Below are positions 7,272-15,582 of a stretch of DNA of 64,000 nucleotides, piece by piece. The notes below the pieces were generated by a model. The model did no database searches, had not been told where the DNA came from, and was given only the letters and a program-made list of their open reading frames with translations. The DNA comes from Anaerolineae bacterium (GTDB taxonomy: Bacteria; Chloroflexota; Anaerolineae; Anaerolineales; Villigracilaceae). A program made the translations under genes and the position numbers. Every line of letters starts with the position of its first letter. Positions within the stretch are counted from its first letter, which is position 1. Where the stretch lies: the NCBI GenBank assembly GCA_021324435.1, contig JAJPIZ010000045.1, forward strand, positions 16,379 through 80,378, given 5' to 3'.

Positions 7272-9218
7272 TCATGGAATTTGGTAAGGCACATCCGTAA
7301 TGACCACGCCCGGTTTGGTAAGCAGTTCTCGGCGGAGCATGTCCGCTGTGCGCATGTGCAGAGCGTTGAAAACCTGTTTGGTTGGAATAAACTGAGGCAC
7401 CACAATCGTGACCGTCTCGTTGGGCTGTCGGGTGGCAATGATCTCTTCAACGTAGCCCAGCAAAGGTTCCAGAAAGAGGCGGTAGGGAGAATCCAGGATG
7501 ACGAGGCGCGTCCCGCCTCCCCATTTATCCCATTTGGATTGCACCTTTTCCGTCTCCGCCTGATCGGTGGAAACATGGACCGCCGTGACGTCGTCGGACA
7601 ACATGCGCGCGTAGCGCAGAGCCGCCAGCGTTCCCTGATGGACACTGCTGATCGGGACGATCACGCGATGACGTCCCAGATAAGGAGGCGGCTCACCGTA
7701 GTTCTCGAGGGAGAGGCGCTGGGCCACATTGGAATAATGACGATGGATTAAACCAAACAAACCGATGAGCACGGGAATCAGAATAAGAATGATCCAGGCT
7801 CCATCGCGAAATTTGGTGATGGCAAACACGAACATGACGATGGCCGTGCAAACAGAGCCAAAACCGTTCACCAGCATTTTGTGTTGCCAATCTTTTTCGT
7901 AGCGGAGAGTCGAGCCGCGTTCCTGAATCTTCACGCCTTCAGGCAGATGCCCAATCTTCCACCAGCGACGCGCCATGCCTGCCTGCGACAAGGTAAATGA
8001 AAGAAAAACACCGATGGCATAAAGCGGAATCAGGCGCGTCACGCTGGCCTGAAAGTTGATGATGAGAAGCGAAGCAATCACTGCCAGTGTGACAATGCCG
8101 TACGAGTACACGAGGCGACTGCCGCGATAGGTCAACTGACGCGGCAGGAATCCATCTTTGGCAACCAGCGCGCTCAAGCGCGGAAAATCCGCAAAGGCTG
8201 TGTTGGCCGCCAGGATCAGGATGACAGTGGTGGCTGCAATCGCCGCCAGGTACAGCAGGTCTCGTCCTGCAAAGACGGTACGCACCAATTGAGAGATGAC
8301 CGTTTCTGTTTCGGAAGGAACAGCGCCGATGACCTTGGTCAGAAAAGAGATGCCAAGAAATAGCGAGCCGAGGATGAAGGCCATCCAAATCAAAGTAATT
8401 CCAGCATTGCGACTGCGGGGTTCTTTGAACGCGGTGATGCCATTCGAGATGGCTTCGATCCCGGTCAGCGCGGCGGTGCCGGACGAGAAAGCGTGTAACA
8501 GCAAAAACGGCGTGACGGAGCCGACAGACTCGCTCAGCGATTCAAGCGACGGCGGATCAACGACCGTGCCCAGCGTTCCGAGAAAATAACGGATAATTCC
8601 AAACCCGATTGTGCCGTACATCATGAGGATAAAGAAATAAGTCGGGATAGCAAAAGCCACGCCGGATTCTTTCACGCCGCGCAAGTTCACCAGCATGATA
8701 AACACCACACAGGCGACGGCGATCACAACGCGATACGGGAAGAGATTTTCATACGCCGAAACGATCTGCGCCACACCGGACGAAACCGAAACGGATACAG
8801 TCAAAATGTAATCAGTGAGGAGAGCCGCCGCCGCGGACAGCGCCGGAAGTTCACCGAGATTATCGCGCGCCACAATGTATGCGCCGCCGCCATCGGGGTA
8901 GGCGTGAATCGTCTGTTCGTACGAAAGCGCCACAATTGCCAGTAGAACGACAATGGCGAGGGAGATCGGAAAAACGTAGCCGAACGCGATCGTCCCCGCC
9001 GCGGCCAGGATGACCAGAATCTCCTGCGTGGCATACGCGGTGGACGAGAGCGCGTCCGAGGCAAAGACCGCCAGGCCGATGGCTTTGCCGATGGTTTGAT
9101 GCGGCGCATCCGCGGTCGTCAGCGGGCGGCCGATCAGAAAATGGCCGAAACTGCGCGGCGGAGTGTATTCCGCTGTGCGATGAATGTAGGGGGAGTTCTT
9201 GTTGTCAGGAGTCAACAT
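7272..9218 (-). CDS. KimA-like potassium transporter, APC/KUP superfamily (copy 2)
   Basis: A 648-residue paralogue of the downstream gene, very similar along its whole length: SDALSSTAYATQEIL, YPDGGGAYIVARDNLGE, FKEPRSRNAGITLIWM and the cytoplasmic end HRVIVPISSVHQGTLAALRY. The pair is a tandem duplication that has diverged mainly at the N-terminus and in the loops. It is the first gene of a minus-strand run permease, permease, RCK, RCK. The 5' region was read for a ydaO-type c-di-AMP riboswitch and none was obvious. The substrate is inferred from KimA resemblance and the RCK neighbours. Confidence 0.82.
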   Translation of the reverse strand: MLTPDNKNSPYIHRTAEYTPPRSFGHFLIGRPLTTADAPHQTIGKAIGLAVFASDALSSTAYATQEILVILAAAGTIAFGYVFPISLAIVVLLAIVALSYEQTIHAYPDGGGAYIVARDNLGELPALSAAAALLTDYILTVSVSVSSGVAQIVSAYENLFPYRVVIAVACVVFIMLVNLRGVKESGVAFAIPTYFFILMMYGTIGFGIIRYFLGTLGTVVDPPSLESLSESVGSVTPFLLLHAFSSGTAALTGIEAISNGITAFKEPRSRNAGITLIWMAFILGSLFLGISFLTKVIGAVPSETETVISQLVRTVFAGRDLLYLAAIAATTVILILAANTAFADFPRLSALVAKDGFLPRQLTYRGSRLVYSYGIVTLAVIASLLIINFQASVTRLIPLYAIGVFLSFTLSQAGMARRWWKIGHLPEGVKIQERGSTLRYEKDWQHKMLVNGFGSVCTAIVMFVFAITKFRDGAWIILILIPVLIGLFGLIHRHYSNVAQRLSLENYGEPPPYLGRHRVIVPISSVHQGTLAALRYARMLSDDVTAVHVSTDQAETEKVQSKWDKWGGGTRLVILDSPYRLFLEPLLGYVEEIIATRQPNETVTIVVPQFIPTKQVFNALHMRTADMLRRELLTKPGVVITDVPYQIP

Positions 9219-9253
9219 AATGGCAGGAAGCCTCCGCCACTGGCGAAGGCGGA

Positions 9254-9388
9254 TTATATACTACTTCGCTTAAGCCGATGGACCTTCTGTGGATTGTGCG
9301 AGAGGCCCATCAACAGGAACGAGATGACCCACCCGGCCAGCGTTGGGAAAATGCGAAGACCCGCCAAAAGTGTGAAGAGAAAAGACAT
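9254..9388 (-). CDS. Possible small membrane peptide (44 residues)
   Basis: On the minus strand an ATG at 9388 opens a 44-codon frame with one hydrophobic segment (around FPTLAGWVISFLLMGL) and a basic tail ending in R-L-K-R-S-S-I. A TATAAT-like box lies at about 9400-9405. No convincing ribosome site or family was recognised. It sits between a PlsC-type gene and the permease pair and could be chance coding. Confidence 0.25.
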   Translation of the reverse strand: MSFLFTLLAGLRIFPTLAGWVISFLLMGLSHNPQKVHRLKRSSI

Positions 9389-9425
9389 GCGCGCACTTCG
9401 ATTATAGCCGAACCCACTTCACAGG

Positions 9426-10163
9426 TTATCGCTGTAACGGACTTACAACTTGATAAGCACCGCGATATTCCGGCGGAAGCAGACTTGCCAATACCTGCAT
9501 GATCTGAAGAGTTCCATCACGTATCTTATCCAGACTGTCAGCGGCCTCCGTTAAATGAAACGGCTGACCAACTGTCAATGTGATTCGCGGTCGCCGTAAA
9601 CGACGCAGGCTTGCATAAACACGATTGTTCTCCGTCCCAGTCAAGGCAATGGGAACTATGGGCACGTTGGCTTTCATCGCCAAATACGCCGCGCCCGCGC
9701 CGCCTTCTTCGAGGCCGCGGGTTAACGTGTAGCGTCCCTCCGGCGCGATGGCGATCATGCGGCCTTCACCGAAGCCATCCAGCGCGCAACGAATCGCGCG
9801 GCGGTCGGGCTGGCCGCGATGAAGCCAGATGACTCCGTACCAGTCCATCAACGTTCCGAGAATCGGAAAACCATGCAGTTCGATCTTGCCCAAGCCGTCC
9901 AACGCGGTCGGAAGCGCGGCGAGCAGAAGCGCGATGTCCGTGTCGCCGAGGTGATTGATGACGATCAAGGCCGGGCCTTTGCGCGGAAAATGCTCGAGGC
10001 CGCGCATCTCTGCTTTCGTCAGGAGCCGGATCAAGGTCCGCGCGAGGAGGCGGGCGAAGCCGCGAAAGAGTCGCCGCGCAAAGTGGAGTCGCGGCAGGCG
10101 CGTCAAATCCGGGCGCCAAATGTTCGTGATCGGTTTAGGCGGGTTCGATGGCAGAGTCGGCAT
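9426..10163 (-). CDS. PlsC-type 1-acyl-glycerol-phosphate acyltransferase family protein
   Basis: A 245-residue protein with the acyltransferase motif H-x4-D (NHLGDTD, about residue 90), followed by HRGQPDR and PEGRYTLTRGL, the phosphate-binding EGxR-like block. The basic N-terminus (LARTLIRLL) likely contacts the membrane. Such enzymes acylate lysophosphatidate or related lipids. Its first 29 bases overlap the end of a paralogue, so the two are translationally coupled and may act on different acceptors or chain lengths. The acceptor cannot be told from sequence. Confidence 0.85.
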   Translation of the reverse strand: MPTLPSNPPKPITNIWRPDLTRLPRLHFARRLFRGFARLLARTLIRLLTKAEMRGLEHFPRKGPALIVINHLGDTDIALLLAALPTALDGLGKIELHGFPILGTLMDWYGVIWLHRGQPDRRAIRCALDGFGEGRMIAIAPEGRYTLTRGLEEGGAGAAYLAMKANVPIVPIALTGTENNRVYASLRRLRRPRITLTVGQPFHLTEAADSLDKIRDGTLQIMQVLASLLPPEYRGAYQVVSPLQR

Positions 10164-10827
10164 ACACGCCGCGATATTCGGGAGGCAAAAGTCCGGCGAT
10201 ATGTTGCATGACTAAATCCGCATTGCGCTGACGCGCCGCGCGTCGTTCTTCGCCGCGGCCTTCAATCGGCGGAAGCGTGATGGGTTGGCCCACGCGCATT
10301 TCAAGCAACGGACGCTTTCCTTTTAGACCGTTCTTCAAAAAATCATCGGTGGTGCCGACGATGCCGATGGGAATGACCGGCACGCGCGCTTCATCGAGGA
10401 TGTATCCAACGCCGGGCTTGGCGCGCCGCATGGCCGTGACGTGGGAGCGTCCGCCTTCGGGCGCGATCATCAGGCGATAACCGGAGCGCAGGATCGCCAG
10501 CATCTTTTCGATCAACGCGCGATCATATTCGCCGCGATGCACCGGAATGGTTTCATACAATTTGAGCAGTTCGCCTTGAATCGGTTTGTCGAACACGTCC
10601 ACCGCGCCGATGGCTTCCAGCATTTCAGGCCAGAAACATAGAATCAACGGCGGGTCGTAAATGGAAACATGATTGGCCGCTACAACATACGATGTGCCGC
10701 GCGGAATGTTTTCGAGTCCGGTGACTTTGACGCGCCCCAAAATATGAAATAGAAAACGAACAACGGTTCTCAAAACGGCGCGCCGCACGCGCAGAGCAAA
10801 GGAAACATGATATTCCTTTTTACTCAC
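10135..10827 (-). CDS. PlsC-type 1-acyl-glycerol-phosphate acyltransferase family protein
   Basis: A 230-residue protein with NHVSIYDPP as the H-x4-D catalytic motif, VHRGEYDRALIEK as block II and APEGGRSH as block III, so all key residues are present. It should transfer an acyl chain to a lysophospholipid at the cytoplasmic membrane face. It overlaps cmk by 8 bases upstream and its paralogue by 29 bases downstream, forming a compact three-gene run. A cmk-plsC pairing is common in bacteria, which supports a role in phospholipid synthesis. Confidence 0.88.
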   Translation of the reverse strand: MSKKEYHVSFALRVRRAVLRTVVRFLFHILGRVKVTGLENIPRGTSYVVAANHVSIYDPPLILCFWPEMLEAIGAVDVFDKPIQGELLKLYETIPVHRGEYDRALIEKMLAILRSGYRLMIAPEGGRSHVTAMRRAKPGVGYILDEARVPVIPIGIVGTTDDFLKNGLKGKRPLLEMRVGQPITLPPIEGRGEERRAARQRNADLVMQHIAGLLPPEYRGVYADSAIEPA

Positions 10828-11500
10828 ACAGCCTCCGCACCTGCTCGAAGACTTCGTCCGCGCTGAGTTTATCCGAGTCGATCACCACCGCATCGTCCGC
10901 GACTTTGAGCGGCGCAACATCCCGCGTCGAATCAATGTAATCGCGCTCGCGAACCTTCGAGAGAATCTCGTCGTAATCGGAGGCCGCGCCGCGCGACCGA
11001 TTCTCCTCGTGACGGCGGCGGGCGCGTTCGTGCGCCGAGGCATCCAGATAGATTTTCAAATCCGCTTCGGGCAAAACGACCGTGCCGATGTCGCGTCCCA
11101 CCATCACCACTTTGCCGCGCTGACCGATGCGCCGTTGCTGTTCGCTCATCGCATGACGCACACCGGGATAGGCGGCCACGACGGAAACGTTCGCGTCCAC
11201 CTCGGGGCGGCGCGTTTCCCAGGTGATGTCGCGACCTTCGACGATCACGTCACAAGCCCGCCCGTCCGGTTTGGAGGCGGGCAATACATCAATTTGCGTT
11301 GTCTCGGCCAGCATAGTTACTGCGGCTTCATCGCGCAAGTCCATGCCGCGTTGAAGCGCGAGCCAGGTCACAGCGCGATACATCACACCTGTGTCGAAAA
11401 ATAAATAGCCCAGTGCGTCGGCCAGCCGCCGTCCGAGCGTGGATTTGCCCGACGCCGCCGGGCCGTCAATTGCGATGATGGATGGGGGATTGTTTGTCAT
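10820..11500 (-). CDS. cmk: Cytidylate kinase
   Basis: A 226-residue P-loop kinase beginning with the nucleotide loop GPAASGKSTLGRRLAD. It has the CMP-site features DTGVMYRA, VEGRDI and VMVGRDIGTVVLPEADLKIYL, then the lid ARRRHEE. It phosphorylates CMP and dCMP with ATP. It heads the minus-strand run with two acyltransferase genes. The length is normal for bacterial Cmk. Confidence 0.95.
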   Translation of the reverse strand: MTNNPPSIIAIDGPAASGKSTLGRRLADALGYLFFDTGVMYRAVTWLALQRGMDLRDEAAVTMLAETTQIDVLPASKPDGRACDVIVEGRDITWETRRPEVDANVSVVAAYPGVRHAMSEQQRRIGQRGKVVMVGRDIGTVVLPEADLKIYLDASAHERARRRHEENRSRGAASDYDEILSKVRERDYIDSTRDVAPLKVADDAVVIDSDKLSADEVFEQVRRLCE

Positions 11501-11544
11501 GGTGTCACGCCGATTATACAGGATGGAAAGAGGAACGCACTTGG

Positions 11545-11604
11545 ACCGCTAACGACGCGAAGTTCGCCAAGAAAAATCTTCGCGCTCTTTGCGTTCTTAG
11601 CGGT
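11545..11604. repeat. Dispersed palindromic repeat, family A, copy 2
   Basis: A degenerate copy with ACCGCTAACGACGCGAAG on the left and the inverted CTTTGCGTTCTTAGCGGT on the right. It lies in the divergent gap between cmk and the EamA transporter gene. Confidence 0.6.
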
Positions 11605-11687
11605 GAATCGCTCTGTGATCTCATGTAAGAACGGCTTCGCACATCCGTTCTATGTTACAATCACCTCACTTTGCCAAGGAGAATGAC

Positions 11688-12587
11688 TTGAAACCCAAAC
11701 ACTGGCTCGTCTTTATTCTGCTGGGAGCAATCTGGAGTTCATCGTTTATGTGGATCAAGATCGCAGTGCAGGAAGTCGGCCCGATCACATTGGTCGCATT
11801 CCGCGTCCTGTTCGGACTTTTATTCGGTCTCGCGGTCATCTTGATCCAACGCCCGCTGTTGCCGCGCGACTTAAAAAGCTGGATGCCTGTCCTCATTTTA
11901 GGAATCAGCAACGTAGCGATTCCGTTCTTCCTCATCTCATGGGGAGAAAAGTCAATTGACTCCGCCGTCGCTTCCATCCTCGATGCGACCGTGCCGCTGT
12001 TTACCATCCTTGCCGCGCACTACTTGTTGCGCGATGACAAAATGACGGTCCCGAAAGTAGCGGGGCTGTTAATCGGCTTTGCAGGCGTGGTCGTATTGAT
12101 GAGCAAAGACATCGGCGCGTCGACAAGTTCCGTTCTCGGACAATTGGCGGTGGTGCTGGCCTCCGTGTTTTACGCGGGCAGTTCGATCTATGCGCGCAAA
12201 ACGACCGAAGACGCGCCCAGCATCATGCGCAGCGCCGGCCCTCTCATTTCATCCACGGCGGTAATGTGGCTGGCGACTGTTCTGGTCGAACAGCCAGTCA
12301 AGATTCCACAACTACCCATCACCTGGATCGCTTTGGTGTGGCTCGGCGTGCTCGGCTCGGGGCTGGCGTTCGTCATGGCATACTATCTGATTCATGAAAT
12401 CGGCCCGACGCGTACCACCATGGTCACATATCTTTTCCCGTTAGGCGGCGTTCTCCTCGGTGTGCTCTTCCTCCATGAACAACTCTCCTGGCAATTGCTG
12501 GCGGGAGGCGCGTTGATCGTTGGCAGTCTCGTCGTTGCCAATATGCAATCAAAGTCCACCTCAACAGAGACTCTCTCCGCCGACTGA
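11688..12587 (+). CDS. EamA/DMT-family transporter
   Basis: About 299 residues with ten predicted membrane helices in two EamA repeats (LLGAIWSSSFMWIK near the start and LGSGLAFVMAYYLIHEIGPTRTTMV in the second half). These export or import metabolites; the substrate is unknown. The TTG at 11688 is preferred because AAGGAG precedes it at six bases. The in-frame ATG at 11652 lies in a TACAAT promoter-like stretch with no ribosome site. It is followed closely by era on the same strand. Confidence 0.8.
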   Translation: MKPKHWLVFILLGAIWSSSFMWIKIAVQEVGPITLVAFRVLFGLLFGLAVILIQRPLLPRDLKSWMPVLILGISNVAIPFFLISWGEKSIDSAVASILDATVPLFTILAAHYLLRDDKMTVPKVAGLLIGFAGVVVLMSKDIGASTSSVLGQLAVVLASVFYAGSSIYARKTTEDAPSIMRSAGPLISSTAVMWLATVLVEQPVKIPQLPITWIALVWLGVLGSGLAFVMAYYLIHEIGPTRTTMVTYLFPLGGVLLGVLFLHEQLSWQLLAGGALIVGSLVVANMQSKSTSTETLSAD

Positions 12588-12608
12588 TTCACCGGTCACT
12601 TCTCACTG

Positions 12609-13514
12609 ATGACTGAATTCCGTTCAGGTTTTATCGCCATCGTCGGGCGGCCCAACGCGGGCAAGTCCACACTGGTCAATGCACTGCTGGGTCAAAAAGT
12701 CGCGGCGGTCTCGCCCCGCCCGCAGACCACGCGCCGACGTCAACTCGGCATTCTCACGCGCGCCGATGCGCAACTCATTTTTGTGGACACGCCCGGCATC
12801 CACAATCCGCGCCACAAACTCGGCGAATATTTAAATCAAGAAGCGGAAGAAGCTCTCGATGGCGTGGATGTGATTCTCTACATGGTGGACGTATCCACCA
12901 AACCGACCGAAGACGACACCCGCATCGCCTCCCTGCTCGAAGACCTCCCGCGTCGGACTCCGCTCGTGCTGGCCGCCAACAAAATTGACCTGATCCCTGC
13001 TGAGGCCTTGACTCCGCGTCTCGCCGCGTATCAGGCTTTGGTCAAGCGCGAAGCGAAGACGATTGCCATCTCCGCCTCGCGCGGCGACGGTCTCAGCGAA
13101 TTGGTCAACCTGCTGACTTCACTTTGTCCCATCCGCCCGCCCGAATATGAAGAAGACCAAATCACGGATTTATACGAACGCGAGATCGCGGCGGACTTGA
13201 TCCGCGAGGCCGCATTGTTGAAACTACGCGATGAAGTGCCGCATAGCATCGCCGTGCGCGTGGACGAATTCAAGGAGCGCGATAATGGCATGGTCTACAT
13301 CGCGGCTACAATCTTCGTCGAACGCGATTCGCAAAAAGGAATTGTCATCGGCGAAGGCGGAAAGATGCTGAAGGCCATTGGGAGCGCGGCGCGTAAAGAG
13401 ATTGAGTCCATGGGCGGACACAAGGCGTTCCTCGAACTGCGCGTCAAGGTGGAAAAAGACTGGCGCAATAACGAGAATGTGTTGAAACGATTGGGATACA
13501 AAATCAAACGATAG
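12609..13514 (+). CDS. era: GTPase Era
   Basis: A 301-residue GTPase with G1 GRPNAGKST (residues 13-21), G3 DTPG, G4 NKID and a C-terminal KH domain around residues 215-295 (GIVIGEGGKMLKAIGSAARKEIE-type core). Era binds the 3' end of 16S rRNA and helps assemble the 30S subunit. It lies 21 bases after the transporter gene. Length and motif order are standard. Confidence 0.97.
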   Translation: MTEFRSGFIAIVGRPNAGKSTLVNALLGQKVAAVSPRPQTTRRRQLGILTRADAQLIFVDTPGIHNPRHKLGEYLNQEAEEALDGVDVILYMVDVSTKPTEDDTRIASLLEDLPRRTPLVLAANKIDLIPAEALTPRLAAYQALVKREAKTIAISASRGDGLSELVNLLTSLCPIRPPEYEEDQITDLYEREIAADLIREAALLKLRDEVPHSIAVRVDEFKERDNGMVYIAATIFVERDSQKGIVIGEGGKMLKAIGSAARKEIESMGGHKAFLELRVKVEKDWRNNENVLKRLGYKIKR

Positions 13515-13532
13515 GCGCACGATACCCCGCAC

Positions 13533-14411
13533 CTACGATTTCTGTAACGGTTTGAATCCTTCCCCCAGCGCCTCGTGCGCCTGACCGATCACAATGAACG
13601 CCTGATCGTCAATTTCACGCACAATCGCCTTGAGTTGCGACACCTCGGCGCGCGTGATGACGCAATACAACACAGGGCGGTCCTCGCCGGTGAACGCGCC
13701 CGTCCCCTGCAAAATCGTCACGCCGCGTTCCAGTTCATCCAGCACGCGTTGAGAGACCTGGTCCGCCTTTGAGGTGATAATCAACGCCGTGCGGACTGTC
13801 CCCGCTCCTTCGAGAGTTGTTTCTGAAACAATCCCGCTCACGTACAAAGTAATAATTGCATACAATGCCTGCTTCCAACCGAAGACAAACCCCGCGGCTA
13901 GAATGACCGCCGAATCAACCATCAAATAACTTTGCGTCATCGGGATGCCTCGATAATGATTGAGGATGCGCGCCAGGATGTCCGAGCCGCCGCTGGTGCC
14001 GCGCGCTCGATAGACCAAGCCATAGCCCACGCCGCTGATCACCGCGCCGTACAGCGAATTGAGGAAGATGTCATCGGTGATACCGTTGGCTGGAAAAATG
14101 TTGAGGCGCGGAAGCAAATCGGTGACGAGGGAATAAATCACAATCGCCAGCGCAGTACGAAGCGCGAAGCGCCGCCCCCCGAGGAAACGCCAGCCAAGCA
14201 GAAACAACGGAATGTTTCCGATCAACACCATCAGGCCAATCGGCCAGTGAGTGTAATGATTGATGAGTTGCGAAATCCCGCTCACGCCGCCGCTGGCGAG
14301 ATTCGCGGGGACGAGAAACAGACGCAATGCGACAGCCTGAATCGCCGCGCCGAGCACGATCAATAGATAATCGAGGAATTGGGGCAGGAGGCGTTTTGCA
14401 GAATTCATCAT
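13533..14411 (-). CDS. YitT family membrane protein (DUF161/DUF2179)
   Basis: A 292-residue protein with about five membrane helices (residues 10-180) containing the family pattern GGVSGISQLINHY and RARGTSGGSDILARIL. A soluble DUF2179 domain follows (about 210-290), including ERGVTILQGTGAFTG and LYCVITRAEVSQLKAIV. The role of YitT proteins is not settled. It converges with era, with only 18 bases between the stop codons. No operon partner is apparent. Confidence 0.9.
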   Translation of the reverse strand: MMNSAKRLLPQFLDYLLIVLGAAIQAVALRLFLVPANLASGGVSGISQLINHYTHWPIGLMVLIGNIPLFLLGWRFLGGRRFALRTALAIVIYSLVTDLLPRLNIFPANGITDDIFLNSLYGAVISGVGYGLVYRARGTSGGSDILARILNHYRGIPMTQSYLMVDSAVILAAGFVFGWKQALYAIITLYVSGIVSETTLEGAGTVRTALIITSKADQVSQRVLDELERGVTILQGTGAFTGEDRPVLYCVITRAEVSQLKAIVREIDDQAFIVIGQAHEALGEGFKPLQKS

Positions 14412-14426
14412 AATCTCACATCATTG

Positions 14427-14552
14427 CGAGCGAAGCGAAGCAGTCTCGTTGAATTTGGCAATGATTCATAAAGATGAGATTGCTTCGTCGGGTCGGGTTT
14501 CGATACACCGCTTCGCGGCTACTCAACCAGCGACCCTCCTCGCAACGACATC
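14427..14552. repeat. Dispersed repeat, family B (GCGAGCGAAGCGAAGC type)
   Basis: The left end reads CATTGCGAGCGAAGCGAAGC and the right end CCTCGCAACGACATC, so the ends are inverted relative to each other. GAGATTGCTTCGTCG lies in the middle. It fills the gap upstream of the YitT gene and touches the 3' end of the dehydrogenase gene. Shorter related pieces occur near 16.5 and 61.6 kb. It looks like a small non-coding palindromic element. Confidence 0.6.
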
Positions 14553-15438
14553 AATCCATCAAATTCACGCCTGCCAGTTTTTCGATCACACCGACCACCG
14601 CAGAGTTATCCAACTCGCCCATGCCCAATTGAATCATCTGCTCGAAGAATTTGGTATGTTCACCTGCTGATGAAAGCGGCATTCCAACTTCGCGCGCGGT
14701 CTCCATGACAATTTTCAAATCCTTCAATTGCATACGCGCCTTGAAGCCCGGGTTGCGATTGCCCGCGAACAAGCGCGGCGGCTTCACATCCAAAGTCCAG
14801 CATTGCGCCGCGCCGGCTTTGATCGCGTTCACCACTTTCTGCGGATCAACGCCTGCCTTGCGCGCAAAGATCAGTAGTTCACCCATCGCCACCATCTGCG
14901 CCGCAACCATGATCTGATTAGCCGCCTTCGCGACTTGGCCCGCGCCGGGTCCGCCCACGTGTGTGACTGTCTTGCCCATCGCCATGAACACCGGCATGAC
15001 CTTTTCCAACGCGGATGCCTCGCCGCCGACCATGATGGTCAGTGTGCCGTTCTTCGCACCGATGTCTCCGCCGGAAACGGGCGCGTCCAGCGACAACACA
15101 CCTTTGGCTGATAGTTTTTCGGCGATCTTGCGCGCCGAAGCCGGTTTGATCGTGGAGTTATCAACGAAGATCAGCCCTTCATGCGCTCCCTCGATGATTC
15201 CGTTTTTTCCCAAAGCTACGAGCTCTACATCGGGAGAATCGGGAAGATTGGTGAATGCTACATCTACTTGTTTTGCAACTTCCGCCGGAGAGTTCGCGGC
15301 AGTCGCGCCTTCCGCGACGAGTTCATCCACTGCGGCGCGCGAGCGATTATGCACTACGAGAGGGAATCCCGCTTTGAGGATGTTGCGGGCAATGGACTTG
15401 CCCATCAGTCCGAGGCCGATGTATCCGACTTTGAGCAT
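14551..15438 (-). CDS. NAD(P)-dependent beta-hydroxyacid dehydrogenase
   Basis: A 295-residue enzyme of the 3-hydroxyisobutyrate/tartronate-semialdehyde reductase family. It has an N-terminal Rossmann domain (GYIGLGLMGKSIARNIL, then VHNRS), the substrate motif DAPVSGGDIGAKNGTL around residue 120, and the catalytic Lys in QVAKAANQ (about 170). The all-helical C-terminal domain is complete. It reduces or oxidises a small beta-hydroxyacid; the exact substrate cannot be assigned. It stands alone between repeats, with a short gap on both sides. Confidence 0.88.
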   Translation of the reverse strand: MLKVGYIGLGLMGKSIARNILKAGFPLVVHNRSRAAVDELVAEGATAANSPAEVAKQVDVAFTNLPDSPDVELVALGKNGIIEGAHEGLIFVDNSTIKPASARKIAEKLSAKGVLSLDAPVSGGDIGAKNGTLTIMVGGEASALEKVMPVFMAMGKTVTHVGGPGAGQVAKAANQIMVAAQMVAMGELLIFARKAGVDPQKVVNAIKAGAAQCWTLDVKPPRLFAGNRNPGFKARMQLKDLKIVMETAREVGMPLSSAGEHTKFFEQMIQLGMGELDNSAVVGVIEKLAGVNLMD

Positions 15439-15479
15439 GAGATGACTCCTTGGAAAAGGTTAAAAGGATTATACCAATC

Positions 15480-15527
15480 CGCCCTCACCCCTAACCCCTC
15501 TCCAAAAATGGGCGAGGAGAATCCAAA
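15480..15527. repeat. Dispersed repeat, family C (CCCTCACCCCTAACCCCTCTCC type)
   Basis: GCCCTCACCCCTAACCCC followed by TCTCC, AAAAATG and GGCGAGGAG, a pyrimidine-rich arm with a partly inverted purine-rich arm. Related pieces are at 21.5, 33.04-33.08 and 35.63 kb. It lies immediately upstream of the dehydrogenase gene. Confidence 0.55.
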
Positions 15528-15563
15528 AACGAAGAACCGGCCTCTTTAGCGGAAGCCGGTTCA
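15528..15563 (-). terminator. Intrinsic terminator after the SIMPL gene
   Basis: On the minus strand GAACCGGC and GCCGGTTC pair across a 13-base loop (15535-15563), followed by TTCGTTTTTGG. It lies 20 bases beyond the stop of the SIMPL lipoprotein gene. Confidence 0.65.
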
Positions 15564-15582
15564 GGGTCAAAGAAAGAAGCGG

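Noticed and set aside
9219..9425. ydaO-type c-di-AMP riboswitch upstream of the KimA-like pair
   Set aside because: Expected because KimA is often so controlled, but I could not find the conserved helices by eye; a covariance search would decide.
14449..14670. 73-codon frame across repeat family B
   Set aside because: Translates a repeat and the antisense of the dehydrogenase gene.
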